Part shown: in pieces, positions 44,303-53,108 of the stretch
Layout: each line of letters starts with the position of its first letter
Position numbering within the stretch: position 1 is the stretch's first letter
Assembly: GCA_020072585.1 (NCBI GenBank)
Contig: JAIQGL010000004.1
Coordinates: 248,001 to 312,000 of the forward strand
Reading direction: 5' to 3'
From: Terriglobia bacterium
GTDB lineage: Bacteria; Acidobacteriota; Terriglobia; Terriglobales; Acidobacteriaceae
DNA length: 64,000 nt
Notes under the pieces: model-generated
The model's input: the letters and a program-made list of their open reading frames with translations, nothing else
Databases searched by the model: none
Told to the model about the DNA's origin: nothing
Program-made: the position numbers and the translations under genes

Positions 44303-45061
44303 TTGGCTGTTCTGGATTGCGAATCATACGAGTCCTCAATAAGAAGCATTTGCGATATTTATAGGACCACCCCTGATCAAATAATCGGTTTTCTTTCTGC
44401 AATTGATTTGGACAAAGAAACCGCGACGTCCAAAAGCGTCGACGAATACCTGAGGTCTGTCTTTGAGATCCAGTTTGGTCAACCGGTTGAACCTTTGAAT
44501 AGTACCTCTTGGTTCCATTTTACGCGGGTACTCCCAAACGCGAGCTTTTCAGAGGGAATCCTGCCTTTGCCTTTGGCCAAGGGACGCGTTTGGGAAGCGC
44601 TTGTCACGATTCCATCCGATCCGCAAATCAAGCGCAATCTGAAGGACCTGAAAGAGAATGGTGTCCCTGATTATCAGTACAATCAAAAAGCGAGTCACTC
44701 GCTTGATGATGGGCCGTTTGGAATGCTGATCAGAGAGTTGGCTTTTCACGCCGAAGCCATCGGGAACGTGGATTACCTTAAGCTTCCTGAACTTGTCGAT
44801 GATATTTGTAAAGGCTACAAAAGCAAGTACGGCAAATCAATCCGCAACGAAATCTCGCACGGCTTGAGAAAGTGCATCGTCAAATTCAAGAGCACGGAGA
44901 GAACCGAAGATGGCCTGATAGCACCAGCACTTTACTACAGTTGGGTAAAAGCGAATGACAAGAAATTCGATGATGTAGATCGTAGTGCAGTGGCTTACAG
45001 CTTTAACGGTAGTGGAGCAACCATACCATTCGAGGCGATTCAGAGAATTGAGTTTGTCTAA
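44303..45061 (+). CDS. Unrecognised protein, AT-rich, TTG start
   Basis: The 252-residue product starts at TTG 44303, five bases after AAGGAG. It has no signal peptide or membrane segment. Visible features are WFHFTRVLPNASFSEGILPLPLAKGRVWEAL (about 70-100), HSLDDGPFGMLIRELAFHAEAIG and SKYGKSIRNEISHGLRKCIVKFKS. The codon use is more AT-rich than in neighbouring genes, and it occupies the same position relative to its HTH module as the R-M genes do to module 1. I do not recognise it; an accessory or defence role is an inference from context. A strong terminator follows at 45177. Confidence 0.65.
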   Translation: MAVLDCESYESSIRSICDIYRTTPDQIIGFLSAIDLDKETATSKSVDEYLRSVFEIQFGQPVEPLNSTSWFHFTRVLPNASFSEGILPLPLAKGRVWEALVTIPSDPQIKRNLKDLKENGVPDYQYNQKASHSLDDGPFGMLIRELAFHAEAIGNVDYLKLPELVDDICKGYKSKYGKSIRNEISHGLRKCIVKFKSTERTEDGLIAPALYYSWVKANDKKFDDVDRSAVAYSFNGSGATIPFEAIQRIEFV

Positions 45062-45176
45062 CCTTGAACCGGTTCTCTAATTCTGAAAGCTGTGCACGTG
45101 GCGTATAGCTGCTTGGCCCAAAGGACAATTGTTTCTCCCGCTCAGGGCTGCTAATGTAGGCAATGAAATTTGGCGG

Positions 45177-45204
45177 CGCAACGGAAAAGTCCGTTGCGTT
45201 TTGT
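45177..45204 (+). terminator. Rho-independent terminator
   Basis: The perfect 9-bp stem CGCAACGGA-AAAG-TCCGTTGCG is followed by TTTTGT, about 115 bases after the stop of the unknown gene. Confidence 0.9.
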
Positions 45205-45603
45205 GCTTTCAGGGCAGTGGACCCTCTGCCTGATCTCTCAGCCGATCAGAAAAATGGGGATCAAATGGGGATGTTTTTGATAAGGGCTTGTGTTTGCAAT
45301 CGCGGTGCATGGGGATCCATGGGGAGGAATCGCGTAAGTCTTTTAGAAATGGGGATCGAGAGAGGGGGGTAGGGTATCAGAAATTGCCAGAATTGCCATG
45401 ATTGCCAAAAATCGCCGAAAGAGGCTACAGAAAGAATTGCCATAGTCGGCGGCGGTGCCAAAATTGAAAGGCAAAGTTTGAATGGGTCGCACGGCATAGG
45501 TCGCGCGGAGTCAGGGGTGACGGTTCGGGCAAGTGGAATTGCCGGGTGCTGACGGCTGAGCGCTAAGTGTTGCGAGCTGATTTGCTTTCCTGGTCCCCCG
45601 GCG
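45205..45603. other. 400-bp gap with short repeats, no gene
   Basis: Contains five copies of ATGGGGA (near 45254, 45265, 45309, 45319, 45349), three ATTGCCA heptamers plus ATCGCCG (45383-45417), and a GTGCTGACGGCTGAGCGCT text (45547). The short frames here have no Shine-Dalgarno site or protein character. Confidence 0.6.
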
Positions 45604-45633
45604 TTGACATTTCCTTGCCAAATTCGGTATTCT
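45604..45633 (+). promoter_or_regulatory. Promoter of rplM-rpsI
   Basis: TTGACA (45604-45609), 18 bp and TATTCT (45628-45633) are followed by a leader of about 105 nt before rplM, long enough for ribosomal-protein autoregulation, though no known L13 structure was identified. Confidence 0.65.
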
Positions 45634-45745
45634 TAAACCTTCGCTGCTCTGCAGTTAGCCTCGCCTTGTGTCTTCCCATCAGGAAGTAGGTAAGTGGCGT
45701 CATCGAGCGGTCTTTCTTAGTGCTTTTATTCTCAGGAGTTTGGAA

Positions 45746-46192
45746 ATGGTAACCCGTTTTCCAGGCGGGCAGGAAATTGCGCGCAAATGGTTTTTGGTGG
45801 ATGCCAAAGGGCAGACGCTTGGCCGGTTGGCCTCACGTGTGGCCAGCATTCTTGCCGGCAAAGAATCTCCACTTTACACCCCGTTTATTGACGCCGGCGA
45901 TCACGTAATTGTGATCAACGCGGACAAGATCCGCGTGACCGGCATGAAGACGGAACAGAAGATGTATCGCCATTACACCGGCTTTCCCGGCGGGCTGCGT
46001 GAAGAGCAGTTCCGCAAGCTGTTTGACCGGCGGCCGGACCGCGTGGTGCAAGAGGCGATCCTGGGCATGCTGCCCAAGAACAAGCTGGGCAAGGCCATGG
46101 GCAAGAAGCTGAAGGTTTACGCCGGCGACAAGCACGAGCACCAGGCACAGAAGCCGCAGGCATTGGAACTGGCAGGCCGGAAGCAGGCATAA
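45746..46192 (+). CDS. rplM: 50S ribosomal protein L13
   Basis: From ATG 45746 (AGGAG upstream) the protein has 148 residues, the usual length. It is an early assembly protein of the large subunit. The family features [45 protein letters not shown] and [21 protein letters not shown] are complete. The C-terminus is slightly extended ([11 protein letters not shown]). The frame is open upstream to 45668, but those residues are not conserved. rpsI follows after 77 bp, the normal operon order. Confidence 0.95.
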   Translation: MVTRFPGGQEIARKWFLVDAKGQTLGRLASRVASILAGKESPLYTPFIDAGDHVIVINADKIRVTGMKTEQKMYRHYTGFPGGLREEQFRKLFDRRPDRVVQEAILGMLPKNKLGKAMGKKLKVYAGDKHEHQAQKPQALELAGRKQA

Positions 46193-46269
46193 GGGTTTAA
46201 GTGCGCAGGCGAGGGCGCCTGCGGTCCACAAGATTAGGTCCACAAGATTATTGGAGCGATTGAGAAAAG

Positions 46270-46665
46270 ATGGCTGAACAACTTCAGTATTACGGTACCG
46301 GACGCCGCAAGTCGAGCGTGGCCCGGGTTTTCCTGCGTCCGGGCGGCGGCAAGTTCACGGTGAACGGACGCGAGTTTGATCAATATTTCCTGACGGGCGC
46401 GCAACGGGTGGAAGTGAAGCAGCCGCTGGTAACCAGCGAGACCAGCTCCACCTTTGACATTACCGCGAACGTTTCCGGTGGCGGAATTAACGGACAGGCC
46501 GGCGCTTTAAAGATGGGCATTGCCCGCGCGCTGCTGGAGTTCAACATTGAACTGCGCAAGAAGCTCAAGGCCGAAGGCTTCCTTTCCCGCGATGCCCGCG
46601 GCAAAGAGCGCAAGAAGTATGGACAAAAGGGAGCCCGCAAGCGCTTCCAGTTCAGCAAGCGATAA
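46270..46665 (+). CDS. rpsI: 30S ribosomal protein S9
   Basis: The 131-residue protein begins [23 protein letters not shown] and ends with the typical basic tail [16 protein letters not shown], whose C-terminal Arg reaches the P-site t[24 protein letters not shown] is present. It is the second gene of the rplM-rpsI unit and is followed by a terminator. Confidence 0.96.
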   Translation: MAEQLQYYGTGRRKSSVARVFLRPGGGKFTVNGREFDQYFLTGAQRVEVKQPLVTSETSSTFDITANVSGGGINGQAGALKMGIARALLEFNIELRKKLKAEGFLSRDARGKERKKYGQKGARKRFQFSKR

Positions 46666-46676
46666 ATTTCAGACAG

Positions 46677-46705
46677 GGACGGCATGGGCCGTCCTCTGCT
46701 TTTGT
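46677..46705 (+). terminator. Terminator after rpsI
   Basis: The stem GGACGGC-ATGG-GCCGTCC is followed by TCTGCTTTTGTTGTT. Confidence 0.75.
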
Positions 46706-46760
46706 TGTTATTCGATTTCGTCTGACCGCCTTTGGCGATGAACGTCTGCCTAAAGGCCCG

Positions 46761-46823
46761 CGATTCGCAAGCGAATCGCTAGACACTGATACCGGTAGTG
46801 GTTCAGTTTTCTGAACCACTACC
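46761..46823 (+). promoter_or_regulatory. Two strong hairpins in the rpsB leader region
   Basis: CGATTCGC-AA-GCGAATCG (46761-46778) and a perfect 13-bp stem GGTAGTGGTTCAG-TTTT-CTGAACCACTACC (46794-46823). Neither is followed by a T run, so they are not simple terminators. They lie about 100 nt before rpsB and could act in S2 autoregulation or mRNA protection. Confidence 0.6.
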
Positions 46824-46918
46824 AAATCTTCCCTCCCGCACCGACGGGAGCGGAGCAGGGAATCAATCCCGAGCGGGCAAGATGTGCCGCGAAGGATGCA
46901 ATTCAATAAGGAGGTATT

Positions 46919-47812
46919 TTGGCTAACATCACCATGAAGGAGCTGCTTGAGGCGGGTGTCCACTTTGGCCACCAGACCAAGCGGTGGAACCCCAAGATGA
47001 AGGAATACATCTTCGGGGAACGCAACGGCATATACATCATTGACCTGCAAAAGACGCTCAAGATGTTCAAGGACGCGAGCAAGTTCGTGCAGGACGCTGC
47101 CGCGGATGGACGGACTGTCCTCTTTGTCGGCACCAAACGGCAAGCCCAGGACGCAATCGCCGAAGAAGCCGGACGCTGTGGCATGTTCTATGTGAACAAC
47201 CGCTGGCTGGGCGGATTGCTGACCAACTGGGTCACCGTACAGAAATCAGTAAAACGGCTCAAAGAGCTCGACGAGATGGCCACGGATGGCCGTTACGAGC
47301 TGCTGCCGAAAAAAGAAGTCATCAAGCTGGAACGCGAACGCAAGCACCTACAGGCCAACCTGGCCGGCATCAAGAGCATGACGCGCCTGCCTGACGTGGT
47401 CTTCGTAATCGACTCCAACAAGGAAGCCATTGCAGTGAAGGAAGCCCGCAAGCTCGGCATTCCCGTGGTTGCCGTAGTGGACACGAATTGCGATCCCACG
47501 GAAGTTGACTGGGTCATCCCCGGCAATGATGACGCATTACGGGCCATCCGGCTGTTTGCCTCGAAGGTCGCTGACTCAATCGCCGAAGGCGTACAGTTCG
47601 CCACCGATAAACAGGGCGCCGACATTGCCAGCGTGGCCGCAGCGAGTGAAGCAGAAACCGCAACAGCAACCAAGTCTGCTCCCACCTCCGCTGATCTGGC
47701 TGAAGAAGAGCAGCTGAACATGGAAGAAGTCCTGGGCGGCAAGGTACGGAAAGCGCCGGAATCAGAAGCTACGGCAGAAGTACCGGCCATGGACGTGGCT
47801 AAAGCGACCTAA
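46919..47812 (+). CDS. rpsB: 30S ribosomal protein S2
   Basis: The start is a TTG at 46919, fixed by AAGGAGG four bases upstream and by the family N-terminus ([26 protein letters not shown]). The protein has 297 residues. [28 protein letters not shown] and [37 protein letters not shown] are all present. A C-terminal extension of about 60 acidic and Ala-rich residues goes beyond the usual 240. tsf follows after 260 bp in the classical order. Confidence 0.95.
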   Translation: MANITMKELLEAGVHFGHQTKRWNPKMKEYIFGERNGIYIIDLQKTLKMFKDASKFVQDAAADGRTVLFVGTKRQAQDAIAEEAGRCGMFYVNNRWLGGLLTNWVTVQKSVKRLKELDEMATDGRYELLPKKEVIKLERERKHLQANLAGIKSMTRLPDVVFVIDSNKEAIAVKEARKLGIPVVAVVDTNCDPTEVDWVIPGNDDALRAIRLFASKVADSIAEGVQFATDKQGADIASVAAASEAETATATKSAPTSADLAEEEQLNMEEVLGGKVRKAPESEATAEVPAMDVAKAT

Positions 47813-48003
47813 TATTTTTGCCGCTTCGCTCCGGACCGGCTGTAGGGCGATCTCTTTGCGGACGTCTTCAGCTCCTGTAGCATGCGGCCCGGCGCGCGAG
47901 TCGGCCTCGCCGCGAATCGGATGAGAGGCGAGATGTGGTATCACCTGCAAACCGATCCAGCGCCGTGGAGCTACCAGCGGTAGTGTGATCGAAAGATTCA
48001 TGG

Positions 48004-48030
48004 CCCGCGTCAGGCGAAGAGCCACGCGGG
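48004..48030 (+). promoter_or_regulatory. Hairpin in the tsf leader
   Basis: CCCGCGT-CA-GGC-GAAGA-GCC-ACGCGGG forms a 10-bp interrupted stem 42 nt before the tsf start. It may tune EF-Ts expression relative to S2. Confidence 0.5.
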
Positions 48031-48072
48031 TCAAATGTTATAGATCGAAGCAATTATCGAAGGAAACAACCT

Positions 48073-48732
48073 ATGAGTACAGAGACGACGACCATTTCAG
48101 CAGCACAGGTGAAAGAATTGCGCGAGCGCAGCGGCGCGCCCATGATGGACTGCAAGAACGCCCTTTCAAATTCCAAGGGCGATATTGAAGAGGCCTTGAT
48201 CTGGCTGCGCAAGAAGGGCATTGCCACGGCGGCCAAGAAAGCAACGCGCATGACGAGCGAAGGCTCGGTGGCGAGCTATATTCATGCCGGAGGCAAGATC
48301 GGCGTGCTGGTGGAGATCAATTGCGAGAGCGATTTTGTCGCCCGTACAGACGATTTCAAAGACCTGATTAAAGATATCGCCATGCATATTGCCGCGGCGG
48401 ACCCGAAGTTTGTCCGCAAGGAAGATGTCACGCCTGAGGCCTTCGAGAAAGAGAAAGAGATCTATCGCGCACAGGCCGCGGCGACCGGCAAGCCGGCCAA
48501 CGTGGTGGAGAAGATCGTGGAAGGCAAGATGTCAAAGTTCTACGAAGAGGTGTGCCTGCTGGACCAGCCCTTCGTGAAGGAGCCAGGCATCAACATCCAT
48601 CAGTTGATCGCGAGCAAGATCGGCAAGCTGGGCGAGAACATCTCAGTGCGGCGTTTTGCCCGCTTCAAGGTGGGCGACGTGGGCGAGACGATCGCCATCA
48701 CTCAGCCACAGCAGGAAGCAAAAGCGGAGTAA
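48073..48732 (+). CDS. tsf: Elongation factor Ts
   Basis: The 219-residue protein exchanges GDP for GTP on EF-Tu. The N-terminal UBA-like domain (VKELRERSGAPMMDCKNALSNSKGDIEEALIWLRKKG) and core domain (VLVEINCESDFVARTDDFKDL) are typical. It is a short-form EF-Ts with a single core subdomain, similar to those of Thermus and chloroplast-like forms. It ends FKVGDVGETIAIT plus a short tail. It is followed by a terminator, so pyrH is not part of this unit. Confidence 0.95.
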   Translation: MSTETTTISAAQVKELRERSGAPMMDCKNALSNSKGDIEEALIWLRKKGIATAAKKATRMTSEGSVASYIHAGGKIGVLVEINCESDFVARTDDFKDLIKDIAMHIAAADPKFVRKEDVTPEAFEKEKEIYRAQAAATGKPANVVEKIVEGKMSKFYEEVCLLDQPFVKEPGINIHQLIASKIGKLGENISVRRFARFKVGDVGETIAITQPQQEAKAE

Positions 48733-48765
48733 ACACCGCCCTTGAAAAGCGTTAGCTTCTTAAGC

Positions 48766-48803
48766 AAAGGCGATGACCGAAAGGTGATCGCCTTTCTTCT
48801 TTC
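48766..48803 (+). terminator. Terminator after tsf
   Basis: The stem AAAGGCGAT...ATCGCCTTT with a 12-nt loop is followed by CTTCTTTC. Confidence 0.85.
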
Positions 48804-49046
48804 GCCGCGGATTTACGTTGATGAACGCTGATAAATAATGCGAATCAAAACAAACCAGCGCGAATCAAAAGCAGGAAGCCGCAGAGTGAGTTGAGAGTTG
48901 GATTCTTCTCAGGAATAGCGTCGCTTGCCGCGCTCGGGACTTTCGGAAAAAGCTGGTCTTGTGGCTGGGAAAAGCTAACTCTGGGATTACAGAAGGCTGA
49001 CTTTCAGTAATAAGATTCAGAACACAAAACGCCGTACAATACCCAT
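48804..49046. other. Intergenic, dispersed repeat text only
   Basis: CGCCGCGGATTTACGTTGATG at the left is a variant of the CGCGGAT-type dispersed repeat. A TACAAT hexamer at the right end lies six bases before the next gene's first ATG. I see no gene. Confidence 0.5.
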
Positions 49047-50291
49047 ATGGTTGCTCGTCCGCTAGTGGAAACCGCGCGCAATACGATGCTGTTCAGTGAG
49101 ATCGTGGCGCTTGCGCTCGATTCATTTCGCACCAGCAAATGGCGGTTTGCCCTGACCGCCCTGGGAATGGTGATCGGCACGGCCTCGCTGATCGTGGTGG
49201 TCACAATCGGCCTTACGGGCAAACAGTATGTGATGAACCAGATCCAGGGAATCGGGGCCAACCTGATCTATGCTTACTATGAAGGCGGCAGCAATGCCTC
49301 AGTCAGCACCAGCGTAAGAGACGATCTGACGGTGGAAGACATGAGGGCGGTGCAACAGGAAGTGCCGGGAATTCAGGCGGCTTCGCCAATGACCGAAATC
49401 CATGACAGGATCAGCGTTGGCGGCGGCAAAGAACGAGACATTCTGGTGCTTGGCGTTTCGCCACAGTACTCGACCGTACGTAATCTGGAGATTCTTGCCG
49501 GACGCTTCTTTGACGAAGAAGACGCCATGGCGCGCGCGCACGTGGCTGTGGTCACGCAGCAGTGGGCGCAAAGGGTTTACCAGGGACAAAGCGCCGCTGT
49601 TGGGCAGAACATCAAGATCAACGGCTTGCCTTTTGTCGTGATTGGGACCTTCCGCGAGCGGGTGGAAACGTTTGGCCAGTCTGAGATCGCCGGTGACACA
49701 ATCCTTATCCCCTATAGCGTGAGCCGATACTTCATTGGCAGTGACGCGGTAAAACAGGTTTTCTTCTCCGTCTCAGACGCTGGGGACGTGCCGCGCGCAA
49801 CAGAGATGATTCAGCGGGTATTGCAGTCCCGGCACCGGCCGGCATCAGTGTACCGGGTGGAAAATCTCACGCAGCTTTTGCAGGTGGCCGCCAGCGCTGC
49901 GAATGCGCTTACGTTAATGCTTCTTGGGATTTCATTGCTGGTGCTGCTGGTGAGCGGCGTGGGCATCATGAATATCATGCTGGCCAACGTACGCACGCGC
50001 ATACGCGAGATTGGCATACGCAAGGCCATTGGGGCCACCAGCCGTGAAATTCGGTTGCAGTTTTTGACCGAAGCAATCCTGATTTCACTCGCCGGCGGAA
50101 TTGTGGGCACGGTGATCGGGTTAGCAATTCCCTTTTCCGCACGCTTTCTAACGGCATTTCGCGTCCCGATCTCCGGACTCTCCGCGATCATCGCAATTGT
50201 GGTTGCAGTGCTGGTGGGCGTGATCTTCGGCACATTGCCGGCAGCGCGCGCCGCGCAATTGGATCCGGTGGAAGCGCTGCATTACGAATAG
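49047..50291 (+). CDS. MacB/FtsX-type ABC transporter permease
   Basis: The protein (414 residues from ATG 49047, or 401 from ATG 49086, MLFSEIVALALDSF) has an N-terminal membrane helix (FALTALGMVIGTASLIVVVTIG) and a large periplasmic MacB-like domain with ILVLGVSPQYSTVRNLEILAGRFF. A C-terminal FtsX domain with three helices (LLGISLLVLLVSGVGIMNIMLANVRTRIREIGIRKAIGAT) follows. No ATPase or membrane-fusion gene is adjacent, so it is an orphan permease here. Substrate unknown. Confidence 0.87.
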   Translation: MVARPLVETARNTMLFSEIVALALDSFRTSKWRFALTALGMVIGTASLIVVVTIGLTGKQYVMNQIQGIGANLIYAYYEGGSNASVSTSVRDDLTVEDMRAVQQEVPGIQAASPMTEIHDRISVGGGKERDILVLGVSPQYSTVRNLEILAGRFFDEEDAMARAHVAVVTQQWAQRVYQGQSAAVGQNIKINGLPFVVIGTFRERVETFGQSEIAGDTILIPYSVSRYFIGSDAVKQVFFSVSDAGDVPRATEMIQRVLQSRHRPASVYRVENLTQLLQVAASAANALTLMLLGISLLVLLVSGVGIMNIMLANVRTRIREIGIRKAIGATSREIRLQFLTEAILISLAGGIVGTVIGLAIPFSARFLTAFRVPISGLSAIIAIVVAVLVGVIFGTLPAARAAQLDPVEALHYE

Positions 50292-50304
50292 GCTTCTTCA
50301 GCAA

Positions 50305-50488
50305 TCCCGAGCGCAGCGAGGGAACGCTATTGCCCGCGAAATCGTCAGATTCGACAAAAAATTAGCCGCGAATTTCTCGAATGAACACGAATCGATTCAA
50401 TGGTATGTTTTGGTTGATTTAGAAACCAAGCTTTTTCAATAAAGAACATTTCTTTCGTGACTAAAGGGTTCCCTCGCTCCGCTCGGGA
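50305..50488. repeat. Inverted pair of REP-like units
   Basis: TCCCGAGCGCAGCGAGGGAA (50305-50324) and its inverse TTCCCTCGCTCCGCTCGGGA (50469-50488) differ at one position. They lie between two convergent genes, a common place for such paired elements. Confidence 0.75.
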
Positions 50489-50541
50489 CAAGAAAATGCC
50501 GGGCTTGCTTGGCCCGGCTCTTTCAGCGTTGAATGATGCGG

Positions 50542-50769
50542 TTACATCACTAATGCCAAACTCTCAAGTTCTTTGTGCAGGGATTCCACATTGCAATTTG
50601 CACTCTCAATTCGGCCTGCCGCGTCCAGTGCTGACTCCGGTGATACGCCATATCCGCGCCCGGCAAGAAACATTTTTAAAAGTTCTGCTGTCTGGAATGA
50701 ATCAAGCCCTCCCTGCAGGAGCTCATTCCGAAGCGCTGCTACTTCAGACACTGAGAATTTCTCTCCCAT
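50542..50769 (-). CDS. 75-residue protein of unknown function
   Basis: An ATG at 50769 is preceded by GGAGGTGACCT, a very strong Shine-Dalgarno site. The product begins MGEKFSVSEVAALRNELLQGG and is mostly alpha-helical with an acidic balance. I do not recognise it. It is convergent with the MacB-like gene, with the REP pair between them. Confidence 0.65.
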   Translation of the reverse strand: MGEKFSVSEVAALRNELLQGGLDSFQTAELLKMFLAGRGYGVSPESALDAAGRIESANCNVESLHKELESLALVM

Positions 50770-50966
50770 AGGTCACCTCCGACCCTTATACCTTCTTGCT
50801 TACCATATTAGACACGTATACCAGCGGCTTTGTTGCAAGAAAATTTACGTGCCTTCAATCGTAAGTAACAGGACGAAAGTAATTCGGGCCTGCGTGCATT
50901 GCAGACCCAAAAAGACACTCATCTTGACGTTTCCTAACGAAACTTTCCCGCCGTCCTGTATAAACC

Positions 50967-52124
50967 TTAATCCGCCATTTTGCTCAAATGCACGTCAAAC
51001 GCCTCTTTCGCCAGCAGTGACGTCAGCTGAAACGCCCTGAATTTGTCGCCAATTAACTCGCGCTGGCGATACAAACCCGGCTCACTGTCCACCACTTCAT
51101 GCCTGGCCTGCCAGTTTTCCAGAAATGCCCCTGCTTCTTTGATGCCTATTTCGGTCCGCGCGCCCGGCATCGTCAGTGACTCCGTGGCATAGGACTCCAG
51201 CAATTTCGGCCAGTATTTTCCCAATAGGGCACTGCTGGCAAACATGTCCGCCCACACAATGTGTCCCTTGACTGCTACTACGACGCCAATGGCGTTCTGG
51301 TTCCGCAACTGTTTAATTACACTCTCATACGATTTCTGCATCGGCTCTGTGATCGACTCAACCTGCGCGTGAACGGCCTTGTTCTCGCGCGCCTTGGCAT
51401 ACGAACTTGTGCTATTGAGCTCGACGACCTCAGCAGAGGAAGCAACATGAACCGAATCGTAGGTTTGACCCGGTGCCGGCGTGGCAGAAGGATTCGGCGC
51501 CGCGGCGATCGCCCCGGCCATCGCTGTTCTGCTGCGTCCAACTTCATCCCAGACTTTCTGCTGGTCCTGATCGAACATCGCTTTCATACGTACGCTCGGT
51601 TGCAGCATGACGGATGCATGCGTATCGAATTTTGTCGATGTTTCCATCCAGCGCCCGTGTTCCACGCAAAAGACAGAAAGGTCCACGGGATCGCTTTCAG
51701 CGGGAACGATTCGGTCTTTTCCAACCACGCGGTCCTGCTTGCCTCCTGTAACAACTTCACCAGCCAGCAGGATCAGCGGATGTTTGGAGTTGTTGACCAG
51801 AACCAGGCGGTTCACTTCCGCGCCACGCACAGGACGCACCTGGTACGGTTGACGGCGGTACATACTGGAATGGAGGTTCCCGACCTCAGTGACAACAACC
51901 TCGCCGGAGCGGATGCCCTCGTCAAGGGTAATGAAATCGCTGGTATCGTGGACCATGGTGGAAACCACGGGAAAGATCGTCAAATCCCCGTGGGAAATAG
52001 GCGCCAAGATCTTGTAATCACTCGCGGATGCCGGCAAACCACCCTGGTCTCCGGCGCTGGCTGAGGCCATCAGTATCAGGCCGAAGGCAAGGACCGCAAA
52101 AATGGCCAGAAAAGACTGCTTCAT
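50967..52124 (-). CDS. ARPP-1-like secreted protein
   Basis: From ATG 52124 (AGGGAG upstream) the protein has 385 residues and a signal peptide (MKQSFLAIFAVLAFGLILMASASA). The mature part contains PISHGDLTIFPVV, DFITLDEGIRSGEVVVTEVG, NRLVLVNNSKHPLILLAGEVVTGGKQDRVVGKDRIVPAES and a C-terminal helical half, matching the ARPP-1 domain family as I know it. The role of this family is not established. It is divergent from the ECF sigma gene, sharing a 94-bp control region. Confidence 0.72.
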   Translation of the reverse strand: MKQSFLAIFAVLAFGLILMASASAGDQGGLPASASDYKILAPISHGDLTIFPVVSTMVHDTSDFITLDEGIRSGEVVVTEVGNLHSSMYRRQPYQVRPVRGAEVNRLVLVNNSKHPLILLAGEVVTGGKQDRVVGKDRIVPAESDPVDLSVFCVEHGRWMETSTKFDTHASVMLQPSVRMKAMFDQDQQKVWDEVGRSRTAMAGAIAAAPNPSATPAPGQTYDSVHVASSAEVVELNSTSSYAKARENKAVHAQVESITEPMQKSYESVIKQLRNQNAIGVVVAVKGHIVWADMFASSALLGKYWPKLLESYATESLTMPGARTEIGIKEAGAFLENWQARHEVVDSEPGLYRQRELIGDKFRAFQLTSLLAKEAFDVHLSKMAD

Positions 52125-52218
52125 ATCAAACTCCCTTTCACAACCCAGCCCCTTGTTTTCACTAATAAGAATGTAAAATGACAGTATTCTTGCGGTTAAA
52201 ATTGGTACTATCCGAACC

Positions 52219-53106
52219 ATGAGTTCTGGGCCCAGGCCGGCGGAAGGAACCGTTCTCTCTCTCCTTGTTCTCTTTGAGAAAAGCGGAGGTGAGCGCTATG
52301 GCCTAACCTTGCAAACTTTTGAGGTGGTCCTGGAACAGGTGGCGGTCAAATACGTACCCGAAGCCACGCCCCGGCAGAAGCTGGAATTCTGGCGCGACCT
52401 CAAGCTGGAAGAGCTGGCCCTGGCGCGCGCCTGCGCCGCTGGACACGAAGCTGCCTGGCAGGCCTTTCTCACTCGTTTTCGCGAGAAGCTGTATGACATT
52501 GCCCGCGGCATCACCAAAGAAGATTCCAGCGCCCGCGATCTGGCGGACTCTCTCTATGCCGATCTCTATGGGACTTCGGAGCGGGAAGGGCGTCGCGTTT
52601 CCCGGCTGAATTTTTATATGGGACGGGGTTCGCTGGAGGGCTGGCTGCGGACGGTCCTGGCCCAGGAATTTGTGAATCGGTACCGCAAGACGAAGCGTCT
52701 AGTTAGTCTTGAAGAGCAGACTGAGGACGGAGTACAGTTCTCCGCAGCGCCTGCCGGGCCCACCAGCCCGCTGGATAGCCGCCTGGGAGCAGCCCTGGAT
52801 GAAGCGCTGGGCCAGCTTACTGGCGAAGACCGGCTGGTTTTGGCCTCCTATTACCTGGATAACCGTACCCTGACCGAGATTGGCCGGATGGTGGGAGTAC
52901 ATGAGTCAACCATCAGCCGGCGGCTGGAAAAAATGCTTAAAGCCTTGAGAAAACAGGTGATGGCCGGCCTGGTTTCAAGAGGTATGAACCGGGGACAGGC
53001 GGAAGAGGCCCTGGAAGCGGATGTGCGTTATTTACAAGTGGATGTGACCAGAAAACTGCAAGAAAATCGTCCTGCTGCGTTCCAACAGGATAAGGGATCT
53101 GATTAG
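52219..53106 (+). CDS. ECF-type RNA polymerase sigma factor
   Basis: The 295-residue protein has an unusually long N-terminal extension (about 70 residues). Region 2 follows (AGHEAAWQAFLTRFREKLYDIARGI and GSLEGWLRTVLAQEFVNRYRK), then region 4 with a helix-turn-helix (LTEIGRMVGVHESTISRRLEKMLKAL). It probably directs transcription of a small regulon and is held by the product of the next gene, which starts after two bases. A TACTAT hexamer lies seven bases before the ATG. Confidence 0.85.
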   Translation: MSSGPRPAEGTVLSLLVLFEKSGGERYGLTLQTFEVVLEQVAVKYVPEATPRQKLEFWRDLKLEELALARACAAGHEAAWQAFLTRFREKLYDIARGITKEDSSARDLADSLYADLYGTSEREGRRVSRLNFYMGRGSLEGWLRTVLAQEFVNRYRKTKRLVSLEEQTEDGVQFSAAPAGPTSPLDSRLGAALDEALGQLTGEDRLVLASYYLDNRTLTEIGRMVGVHESTISRRLEKMLKALRKQVMAGLVSRGMNRGQAEEALEADVRYLQVDVTRKLQENRPAAFQQDKGSD

Positions 53107-53108
53107 CA

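Noticed and set aside
45163-45372. 69-codon plus-strand frame
   Set aside because: It crosses a strong terminator and ATGGGGA repeats, with no ribosome-binding site.
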